From assembly GCA_030840515.1 (NCBI GenBank), contig JAVEEJ010000099.1, positions 1 through 13,261 of the forward strand: DNA of 13,261 nt, in the 5' to 3' direction. Source of the stretch: Frankiaceae bacterium. Its GTDB lineage: Bacteria > Actinomycetota > Actinomycetes > JAVEEJ01. The notes under the pieces are model-generated. The model searched no databases. It was not told the origin of the DNA and saw only the letters and a list, made by a program, of their open reading frames with translations. Positions 5,408 through 12,356 of the stretch are shown here, one piece after another. Position 1 is the first letter of the stretch; every line of letters begins with the position of its first letter. The translations under genes and the position numbers were made by a program.

Positions 5408-6278
5408 CGACCTGGGTGCAGCCGTCGTTCTGGCTGCGCACCCGCGTTCCGGTGGGCTTGAGCTCGACATCCACGATTGCGTCGTCGCCGAGGATCTGGG
5501 CGCCGATCGGCAGCCCGTTGTCCTCAGCCGGCGGCGGCGCTGACGGCTCTTCCGAGCACGACACGGCGGGCTTCTTCGGGGCGGCCTTGTGATGCACCCG
5601 GGCGATCGGCGCGGCGACGTGGTGCGCCACCGGTCGCGCCTTGGTGACGGCGACCGGCGCGCTCACGAGTCTCGGAGCAGCGACCTGCGGGGCCCCTTCG
5701 ATGTGGGCGGGGGCCGAGGGAGCCGAGCCGATCGCGACCATCGACGCCAGGGTCAGCGCGCCCGCGGAGACGGCGAGGCCAGAGACTCTCGGACGCAGCA
5801 GACGGCGAAGCCCGAGCAGGATCCCGAACGCCACACTGGCCCGCTCCATCGCGGCGAGCAGCTCGCGGCGGGCGCGCATCCGCGCCATCCGATGGGCGGG
5901 GCCCGACTCCTCCGCCATCAACGCGTCACGGTCCCGCTGGCGGAGCAGGCGCATCGCCGCCGAGACGCGAGCGACCTCCAGCCGCGCCAGCACCGTGCGT
6001 TCGACGTCCACCGAGTCTGACTGCTCCGGCACCGTTCCGCTGAGCAGCTCCCGCGTCGTCGAGGCCCGCTTCAGGCCGTCACGCCAGGCGTTGAGCGCCA
6101 CGGTGGTGGCGTAGGCCGCTGCCGGTCGGTCGGGATCCAGCGTCGGCCAGGCGCGGAAAAGCCTCAGCGCGGTCTCCTGCGTGAGGTCGTCGAGCTCCTC
6201 GCCGCGGACCCCGCGGTTAGCCAGCACGGCGCGCACCCGACGCTCGAGTGTGGGCCACACCTCGTCAAAGCGGGACAT
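5394..6278 (-). CDS. Membrane-anchored ECF-sigma-like protein with shortened sigma-4
   Basis: 294 residues. Residues 8-75 look like sigma region 2 of ECF factors (ELDDLTQETALRLFRAWPTL, then YATTVALNAWRDGLKR). The sigma-4 part (about 104-146) has the entry helix LRQRDRDALMA and the exit AHRMARMRARREL, but only EESGP between them. Roughly a dozen residues that normally form the first helices of the HTH are absent, with no frameshift visible. A hydrophobic segment at about 165-184 would cross the membrane, placing a Pro/Ala/His-rich tail with Cys241 and Cys287 outside. Such C-terminal extensions can act as built-in anti-sigma or sensor parts. The start ATG 6278 has GAGGGG 9 nt upstream. It could be a working sigma factor, or a sigma-derived regulator that no longer reads -35 sites. 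Confidence 0.78.
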   Translation of the reverse strand: MSRFDEVWPTLERRVRAVLANRGVRGEELDDLTQETALRLFRAWPTLDPDRPAAAYATTVALNAWRDGLKRASTTRELLSGTVPEQSDSVDVERTVLARLEVARVSAAMRLLRQRDRDALMAEESGPAHRMARMRARRELLAAMERASVAFGILLGLRRLLRPRVSGLAVSAGALTLASMVAIGSAPSAPAHIEGAPQVAAPRLVSAPVAVTKARPVAHHVAAPIARVHHKAAPKKPAVSCSEEPSAPPPAEDNGLPIGAQILGDDAIVDVELKPTGTRVRSQNDGCTQVVTGR

Positions 6279-6315
6279 CTGGGGATCCCCTCGGACCAGT
6301 GATCTACGTGCCCGG

Positions 6316-6345
6316 ACTGTCGGGGTTGTCGGGCATGCCTGTCAA
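6316..6345 (-). promoter_or_regulatory. Possible promoter of the sigma-like gene
   Basis: A perfect TTGACA (6345-6340) is followed after 18 nt by GACAGT (6321-6316) on the minus strand. The -10 is poor. The start would be near 6309, about 30 nt before the ATG at 6278. Confidence 0.35.
6326..6345. promoter_or_regulatory. 20-bp imperfect palindrome, candidate operator
   Basis: TTGTCGGGCATGCCTGTCAA: 8 of 10 base-pair positions are symmetric around a perfect GGCATGCC core. It lies in the 137-nt gap between the divergent sigma-like and ftsH-like genes and covers the TTGACA of the former. A dimeric repressor could control both genes. No other copy was noticed in the window. Confidence 0.5.
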
Positions 6346-6415
6346 GACCCGTTACGTCCTGCGTGTCGGGCCGTACTCCCCAGTGACGCACTGCTCACCC
6401 CAGCGAGGAGCGCCC

Positions 6416-8422
6416 ATGACCGTCGTCGCCGAGCCCTCCGTTCCCAGCGCACCGGATGCCGCTCCCCGCCCGCCCCCGGCTCCTGGCGGGGGCGGGTGGC
6501 TGACGGTGCGCGGGGGGCGCGGCGCACGACTGCGCGGCCGACTTCCTCGCGGGGCGCGCGGCGTACTCGTCGTCCTCCTGCTCGCCCTGATCTGCCTCGG
6601 ATACGCGGGGGTGCGCTCGTTGCGCCCGGTCTCCGAGGGCCGGCAGACCGGGCTCACCGAGCTGCTGGCCATGGGTGACCGCGGCGAGGTGACCAGCGCG
6701 GTGCTCTACGACCAGGACTCGCGGGTGGTGGCGCACACCATCCTCGGCACCTTCACCGCCAGCTATCCGCACTCGGACACCGAGACTTCGGCCATCGTTC
6801 GCCAGCTCTCCTCCAACGGGACCGTGCGGGTCGACTCGCAGTTCCGCAAGTCGGTGACCCGGTTCGGGTTGCAGTTCCTGTTCCCGATTCTCGTGCTCGG
6901 CACGTTGTTCGGACTGCTCATGACCGCAGGCAGGGGCGAGGGCGGGGCGCGCGAGTACGCCGAGTTCAGCAAGGTCAGGGCCGGCGCTGCGCTGCGCACC
7001 GACGGGCCACGGCGGCGCAAGGGCGTGCCGCTCGTGGGCTTCGCCGACGTTGCGGGGAACCAGTCGGCGGTGACCGAACTCAAGGAGCTGGTGGACTACC
7101 TGCGCGAGCCGGAGCGCTTCTCCGCGCTCGGTGCGGTGCCGCCCAAGGGCGTGCTGCTCTTCGGGCCGCCCGGGTGCGGCAAGACCCTGCTCGCTCGAGC
7201 CGTGGCCGGTGAGGCGGGGGTGCCCTTCTTCTCCCTCTCGGGCTCGGAGTTCGTCGAGTCGCTGGTGGGTGTGGGCGCCGCCCGTGTCCGTGACCTGTTC
7301 TCGCAGGTGCGCGCCAAGGCGCCGGCGATCCTGTTCATCGACGAGCTCGATGCGGCAGGGCGCAAGCGCGGCGCTGGTGTGGGCGGCGGCAACGACGAGC
7401 GCGAGCAGACCCTCAACCAGATGCTCGTGGAGATGGACGGCTTCGACCCCGTCAGCGGCGTGGTCGTCATCGGTGCGACCAACCGCCCCGACATCCTCGA
7501 CCCCGCCCTGCTGCGACCGGGCCGCTTCGACCGGCACGTCACCGTGGAGCGGCCCGACCTGGAGGGTCGCTTCGACATCCTCCGGCTCTACGCCGCAGGC
7601 CGACCGGTCGCGGACGACGTCGACCTCGAGGTGCTCGCCCGTCGCACGCCCGGCTTCACCGGGGCTGACCTCGAGAACGTGTGGCGGGAGGCAGCACTGC
7701 TCGCCGTCCGCGCGGGCGCCACGCAGATCCGCCAGGTAGAGCTCGACGAAGCGGTACAGCGAGTTCTCGCCGGCCCGAAGCGCTCCGGCGCCTCGCTCAA
7801 CGACGACGAGCGCAGGCTCGTCGCGGTCCACGAGGCCGGGCACGCGGTCGTGGCAGCAGCGACCGGTCAGGCCGCTCAGGTCGAGCGGGTCTCGATCGCC
7901 CGCCGAGGCATCGGCCTGGGACACGCCTCCGTGCTGCGCGAGGACCGGCTGCTGCTCCGCCGCAGCGAGTGCATCACCCGCCTCGCGCGCAGCCTGGCGG
8001 GGAAGGCAGCTGAGGAGATCGTGTACGGCGAGGCGAGCACCGGCGCCGAGGGTGACATCGAGGCCGCGACCGACCTCGCCCGCGACATGGCCGGGCGGTG
8101 GGGCATGAGCGAGGGCATCGGCCCGGTCCGGGTCAGTGCGAAGGACGCCGAGGTCTTCCTTGGCCGTGACCTGGCAGCGATGGCGTCCGTCTCCCCGGAG
8201 ACCCTGGACCGGCTGGACTCGGAGATCCGGACCCTGGTCGAGGAGGGGCAGCGGATCGCGCTGACCGCGCTGGCGAACAACCGCGAGCTGCTGCTGACCC
8301 TGGCCGATGTGCTGGAGGCCGCGGAGACCGTCGACGGGCCCGAGCTGCGCGAGCTGTTGGAGCAGGCGACGCCCTGGGACAGCGCACCGCAGCCCCGCCG
8401 CCGCATCACGCGCCGCAGCTGA
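6416..8422 (+). CDS. ftsH: FtsH-like membrane AAA+ zinc metalloprotease
   Basis: ATP-dependent protease that extracts and degrades membrane and cytosolic proteins, working as a membrane-anchored hexamer. 668 residues from ATG 6416 (GCGAGGAG about 6 nt upstream). The longer frame beginning at 6248 lacks a ribosome binding site and would overlap the divergent gene. TM1 is at about 49-66, a short outside domain at 67-148 and TM2 at about 149-170. Walker A is GPPGCGKT (250-257), Walker B ILFIDELDA (305-313) and the arginine fingers are in RPGRFDR (367-373). The protease site is HEAGH (472-476) with third ligand Asp547. The pore loop reads ESLVGVG (281-287) where the usual motif is EMFVGVG, so the translocating Phe is Leu283. 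The N-terminal 45 residues are Pro/Gly/Arg-rich. It is likely a second, specialised FtsH, since it heads an operon with surface proteins. Confidence 0.92.
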   Translation: MTVVAEPSVPSAPDAAPRPPPAPGGGGWLTVRGGRGARLRGRLPRGARGVLVVLLLALICLGYAGVRSLRPVSEGRQTGLTELLAMGDRGEVTSAVLYDQDSRVVAHTILGTFTASYPHSDTETSAIVRQLSSNGTVRVDSQFRKSVTRFGLQFLFPILVLGTLFGLLMTAGRGEGGAREYAEFSKVRAGAALRTDGPRRRKGVPLVGFADVAGNQSAVTELKELVDYLREPERFSALGAVPPKGVLLFGPPGCGKTLLARAVAGEAGVPFFSLSGSEFVESLVGVGAARVRDLFSQVRAKAPAILFIDELDAAGRKRGAGVGGGNDEREQTLNQMLVEMDGFDPVSGVVVIGATNRPDILDPALLRPGRFDRHVTVERPDLEGRFDILRLYAAGRPVADDVDLEVLARRTPGFTGADLENVWREAALLAVRAGATQIRQVELDEAVQRVLAGPKRSGASLNDDERRLVAVHEAGHAVVAAATGQAAQVERVSIARRGIGLGHASVLREDRLLLRRSECITRLARSLAGKAAEEIVYGEASTGAEGDIEAATDLARDMAGRWGMSEGIGPVRVSAKDAEVFLGRDLAAMASVSPETLDRLDSEIRTLVEEGQRIALTALANNRELLLTLADVLEAAETVDGPELRELLEQATPWDSAPQPRRRITRRS

Positions 8423-8428
8423 GCCACG

Positions 8429-11101
8429 GTGGCCCCTCAGCCTCGGGTCGGGGTGGTGTCACGCCTCACCGCCTGTCTCGCCCTCCTGGTCGTCGGTCCG
8501 GTCACGGCCGCGGTCGCGCTCGCCGCGGGTTCTGGCAGCGACTCCTCCTGTTCCGACACGGCCTTTCAGCGCAACCGCTGGACCGCCGTCCCGTTGCCCC
8601 GGCAGAGCACCGTGGAGGCGTTGGCCCGGCTCAACGGCAGTGAGTGCACCTTCCTCGCGGTCACCGCGACCAAGGCGGTGATGCTCAGCGAGGACAACGG
8701 GCGGAGCTGGCGCAAAGTCGGCACCGCGCCGGTGCGTGCGTCCGCGCTGCTCACCGACGGCCTGGCGCCGGACTCGGCGTTGCTCGTGCCCGCTCCCGTG
8801 GGTGGGACGGTTCCCGCGATCCCGGGCCGGGGTGCAGCCGGGCTCTACCGGACAGGGGATAGGGGGACCAGCTTCGCCGCGGTGAGTGGTCTCGACGGGG
8901 GACAGGTCAACGATGTGACCACTGACCCGTCGGACGTGTCCCGCGTCGTGGTCGCGGTCGACGCGGTGCGGGTGGACGCCCCTGCGCCGATCGGGTCCTC
9001 GCGGCTGCCGGGACCGCCGTCGCTGGCTGTGTCCACCGACGGCGGGCACTCGTTCAGCCCGATGCCTGGGTCTGCGGCATTCAGCGCCGTGGCGAGCGCC
9101 ATCGACCCGACGGATCCGTCAGTCGTCTACGCCGTCAGCAAGGGCGCGAGCGGTGGCGTCTGGGTCTCGACGAACAATGGGGCGGCTTTCACCAGGAGCT
9201 CGGCGACCGGGGCCAACGATGTACTCGCCTCCGCCCTGCTCGGCGGTGGCACGCAGCTCTATGCGGCAAGTGACGTGGGCTTGCTGGTGAGTCGTGACAA
9301 GGGGACCACGTTCGACGTGAAGCAGGCCACGGTCGGCTTCACGGCACTGGCGGGTGAGGCGGGCCACCCCGAGGCGCTGATGCTGGGGACGGCCTCGGGA
9401 CTGCGCCGCTCGGTTGACTCCGGAAAGACTTCCAAGCAGGCGAGGTCGGGACTGTCTCCTGGATGCCACCCGGACGCCATCGCGGCTGCCAGTGGTCCGG
9501 CGCCGACGCCGTTTCTCATTGCCTGCGCGGGGCGATGGTGGAGCTACCGCTCGGACGGTGCCGACTACGGCGCGCCTGACGACCCCGGCCTGCCCGGCGT
9601 CCCCGTAGGCACCATGGCTGTGCAGAAGATGAAGGCACTCGCTCAGCGACCGCAGCCCGAGCGGGGTGATGGAGCCTCCGGTTCTGTGGCGTTCGACGGG
9701 GATGCGCTCATCTACACCAGCAAAACCGAGAAGGGCGTACTGCACCGGGTGGATGTCAGCTCGGGGGCTGCGCTGCCTGACCTGGAGGTGAAGGGCGCGG
9801 GCTACCTCGAGTGGATTACCTACGACTCGCTGCGCCACCACCTCTTCGCGATCGACGCCGACGCCCAGTACAACGTCATCGACATCGACCTGCGAACGGA
9901 CAAGTGGCAGCCGGTTGGTCCGCTGCCGACACCCGTGGGGGTGGAGACCGAAGGCAATGCCTTCAGCGGCCTTGGGCTGAGCTACGACGCCAACGTCAAT
10001 CGCTTCTTCGGCGTACTCGACCACGGCTCCAGCCTCTACACCTTCGACCGCCAGCTGCGGCAGACCTCGACGTGCGTGATCCCGATCCCCACCGGCCTGG
10101 GCTACGACCCGGATGACAACGGCAGCATCACCGTCACCACTCCGGGAGCGGCTTCGGTGGTGTCGAGCGGTGACGGCGGCGTGTACGTCGAGCTGGAGGA
10201 CGACACGTCCCTGCTGCGTATGGACGGCGCCTGCCACTTGCTCGGCGTGTTCGCGCATCCGAACTATCCGGAGGCCGGTGACGAGAACGACGCGATCGCC
10301 TGCGACACCGTGACGTTCCCCGGCAAGGCGGCGCTGTGGCTGCGGGACGGCTACAAGCGCGTGTTCACCGCGTTCCAGATCCCGAGCGGCTACTGCGCGC
10401 TGACTACCGAGCTCAGCGTCACCGCCAGCCGTCAGGTGGATGCGGGACTGCCGGGTTCGGTCTGCGGGCGTCTCGTGCGAGCGGCCACGCATCGCCCCAT
10501 CGCGCACCAGCAGGTCGGGTTGTTCGTCCACGAGCACGAGGTAGGCAAGCCCACCACCGACGCGGACGGCCGTGCGTGCACCAACTACTTCCCGCGGCTC
10601 GACGACCTGCCGCCGACGGTCCTCCCGGGACACCGTGCCGGTGTCGCCAACCGGGACGTGGTCGGTGCGTTCCTCGGCAACGCCGCCTATCGACCGTCCT
10701 CGTCGCGGACCACCACGCTGCTGCAGGGGTTCGTCGGCAACCCCGCGCCCCCGGTACCCCCACCGCTGCCCCCGGCTGCCCTACCTCCCGTGGCCCCTGC
10801 GGTGGCGCCGCCGCCCCCTGGTCCGCCTCCGCCACCTCAGCCACCCGTCCCACCGGCCGGTCAGCCGCAGCCCATCGCCCAGGGCCACCCAGGGGCTCAG
10901 CCCGGTGCGATGGGTGCGCCCGGCGCTGCCATGCAGCAAGAAGAGGAGGTGGAGCTCGAGGCGCAGGGCGCCGACACGGGTGTCGACAGCTTCTCCGAGC
11001 TCGCGGCACCGCCCGTCGGCATCTTCGGCGCGGGCGCACTGCTCGGCCTGGCTGTCATCGCCCGCCGACGTCGCAGTCGAGTCATCGCGGCCGGCGGCTG
11101 A
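8429..11101 (+). CDS. Surface-anchored Asp-box (BNR) beta-propeller protein
   Basis: 890 residues. A signal peptide (hydrophobic about 13-33) leads to a propeller with six Asp-box repeats: SEDNGRSW (87), TGDRGTSF (142), STDGGHSF (202), STNNGAAF (247), SRDKGTTF (288) and a decayed SVDSGKTS (328). A second propeller-like region covers about 415-655. Next come an Ig/CNA-B-like domain (about 660-770, TDADGRACT), a Pro-rich stalk (772-815), an acidic patch (837-844) and a C-terminal membrane segment (about 862-878) followed by RRRRSR. No LPxTG motif, so it is membrane-anchored, not sortase-linked. The GTG start lies 6 nt after ftsH and lacks a clear ribosome binding site, so coupling to ftsH is likely; a start at 8453 or 8456 is possible. 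Function unknown: ligand binding or protein-protein docking at the surface. No sialidase catalytic set was found. Confidence 0.85.
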   Translation: MAPQPRVGVVSRLTACLALLVVGPVTAAVALAAGSGSDSSCSDTAFQRNRWTAVPLPRQSTVEALARLNGSECTFLAVTATKAVMLSEDNGRSWRKVGTAPVRASALLTDGLAPDSALLVPAPVGGTVPAIPGRGAAGLYRTGDRGTSFAAVSGLDGGQVNDVTTDPSDVSRVVVAVDAVRVDAPAPIGSSRLPGPPSLAVSTDGGHSFSPMPGSAAFSAVASAIDPTDPSVVYAVSKGASGGVWVSTNNGAAFTRSSATGANDVLASALLGGGTQLYAASDVGLLVSRDKGTTFDVKQATVGFTALAGEAGHPEALMLGTASGLRRSVDSGKTSKQARSGLSPGCHPDAIAAASGPAPTPFLIACAGRWWSYRSDGADYGAPDDPGLPGVPVGTMAVQKMKALAQRPQPERGDGASGSVAFDGDALIYTSKTEKGVLHRVDVSSGAALPDLEVKGAGYLEWITYDSLRHHLFAIDADAQYNVIDIDLRTDKWQPVGPLPTPVGVETEGNAFSGLGLSYDANVNRFFGVLDHGSSLYTFDRQLRQTSTCVIPIPTGLGYDPDDNGSITVTTPGAASVVSSGDGGVYVELEDDTSLLRMDGACHLLGVFAHPNYPEAGDENDAIACDTVTFPGKAALWLRDGYKRVFTAFQIPSGYCALTTELSVTASRQVDAGLPGSVCGRLVRAATHRPIAHQQVGLFVHEHEVGKPTTDADGRACTNYFPRLDDLPPTVLPGHRAGVANRDVVGAFLGNAAYRPSSSRTTTLLQGFVGNPAPPVPPPLPPAALPPVAPAVAPPPPGPPPPPQPPVPPAGQPQPIAQGHPGAQPGAMGAPGAAMQQEEEVELEAQGADTGVDSFSELAAPPVGIFGAGALLGLAVIARRRRSRVIAAGG

Positions 11102-12330
11102 TGCGCCCGGGGCGTGCAGTGGCCCGCGGCGTGCTCGCCGCGGTGATGCTGCTCGCCCCGACCCACGCACTCGCAGGTCCCGGAGCCGGCGCCGGCACCA
11201 GCGCGGCACCGGCTGCCCCGGTGCCGTGCCCGGTGATCTTCGCCCTCGCCGGTCGGGCACTGCTCACGGGTGGTGAACCGCCACGGGCTGCGGTGGCGCA
11301 GTTGCACCTGACGCCGGCCGGAGGGGTGCCGGCGCTGGGTGTGCACGCGTACGTCGCACCTTCGGCGGCGGCCGCGAAGGTCGCCGTACTCGCACTCCGC
11401 TCTGTCCCTGGTGTCCGCTGGGCCGAGCTCGACCGGGTGCGCAAGCCGGAGCGCGCGGCCAACGACCCTCTGGCCCGCTGGCAGTGGCCGCTGGTCAAGC
11501 TCGGCGCCCAGCGGGCGTGGGACAAGGACATCGGGGCAACCAACCCGGTGGTCGTCGCGGTGCTCGACACCGGCGTCGACCCGACACACCCCGACCTCGT
11601 CGGGCGAGTACGTGCGGGCTTCGACTGGATCGACATGGACGACGACCCGCGTGACACCCACTTCCATGGGACATCCGTGTCCGGGGTCATCGCCGCTGAC
11701 ACGAACAACCGGCTGGGCGTTGCGGGCATGTCGTGGGGCGCGACGATCCTGTCCGAGCGAGTCCTCGACGGTGATGTGGGCGGTGACGACTGCGGCATCG
11801 CGGCCGGGATCCTGCACGCGACGCAGGCCGGCGCTGACGTCATCAACATGTCGCTCGGGGGGCCCGGGGACTGCACCACGGTCCTGCAGCTGGCGGTGGA
11901 CCAGGCGCACAACAACGGCGTCGTCGTGGTGGCCTCGGCCGGGAACGACTACAAGCACGGCAACCCGTTGAACGCCCCGGCGGACTGCTTCGGCGTCGTC
12001 GGTGTCGGGGCCACCGACAGGGACGACCGCGTCGCGCCGTTCAGTGAGCGCAACTCCTCCGTCGACATCAGCGCGCCCGGCGTGCACGTGCTCACGACCT
12101 ACCGCGACCCCAAGACGGGCCGCTCCGGATACGCCTACCTCGACGGGACGTCGCTGTCGGCTCCTTACGTCAGCGGTGTCGCGGCGCTCATCAGGTCGCG
12201 ACACCCGACGTGGAGCGAGCCGCAGGTCGAGTCCCGGCTGCTTTCCACGGTGAGGGACCTCGGACCGAAGGGCAGGGACGACGGGTACGGCGCCGGCCGG
12301 CTGGACGCCGCGCGAGCGCTGGCCTCCTGA
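11101..12330 (+). CDS. Secreted subtilisin-family (S8) serine protease
   Basis: 409 residues. ATG 11101 shares its A with the TGA of the propeller gene (TGATG), so the two are translationally coupled. Residues 1-25 are a signal peptide; about 45-118 look like an inhibitory propeptide. The catalytic domain has Asp156 (AVLDTGVDPTHPDL), His189 (FHGTSVSGV), oxyanion Asn282 (ASAGND) and Ser351 (DGTSLSAP). The triad is intact, so it should be active. The closest style is thermitase-like (NDPLARWQWPLVKLGAQRAW at the domain entry). There is no C-terminal membrane helix, unlike the mycosins of type VII secretion, so it should be released or held by its partner. It is the last gene of the ftsH-propeller-protease run; likely substrates are the propeller protein, the tail of the sigma-like protein or exported proteins, all unproven. 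Confidence 0.92.
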   Translation: MRPGRAVARGVLAAVMLLAPTHALAGPGAGAGTSAAPAAPVPCPVIFALAGRALLTGGEPPRAAVAQLHLTPAGGVPALGVHAYVAPSAAAAKVAVLALRSVPGVRWAELDRVRKPERAANDPLARWQWPLVKLGAQRAWDKDIGATNPVVVAVLDTGVDPTHPDLVGRVRAGFDWIDMDDDPRDTHFHGTSVSGVIAADTNNRLGVAGMSWGATILSERVLDGDVGGDDCGIAAGILHATQAGADVINMSLGGPGDCTTVLQLAVDQAHNNGVVVVASAGNDYKHGNPLNAPADCFGVVGVGATDRDDRVAPFSERNSSVDISAPGVHVLTTYRDPKTGRSGYAYLDGTSLSAPYVSGVAALIRSRHPTWSEPQVESRLLSTVRDLGPKGRDDGYGAGRLDAARALAS

Positions 12331-12341
12331 GGCGCACCACA

Positions 12342-12356
12342 TAGGGTGAGGCGGTG
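12342..12356 (+). promoter_or_regulatory. Possible leaderless promoter of the M16 peptidase
   Basis: TAGGGT (12342-12347) fits the actinobacterial -10 (TANNNT). Its last base is 7 nt before the G of the GTG start at 12354, the distance expected if transcription starts on that G. No good -35 is seen. GGTGAGG just before the GTG could instead serve as a tight ribosome binding site. Confidence 0.35.

Noticed and set aside
6248..6415. Upstream extension of ftsH
   Set aside because: Would overlap the divergent sigma-like gene start and the palindrome; ATG 6416 has a good ribosome binding site.
6395..7924. Minus-strand frame of 509 codons opposite ftsH
   Set aside because: Shadow of the FtsH coding sequence, which has intact Walker and HEAGH motifs; no domain visible in the antisense product.
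9119..10633. Minus-strand frame of 504 codons opposite the propeller gene
   Set aside because: Arg/Val/His-rich shadow with no recognisable domain or ribosome binding site.
8429..11101. Sialidase, suggested by BNR repeats
   Set aside because: Asp boxes occur in many propellers; no catalytic Arg triad or FRIP-type motif could be seen.
11101..12330. Mycosin (type VII secretion protease)
   Set aside because: No C-terminal membrane helix and no ESX genes nearby.
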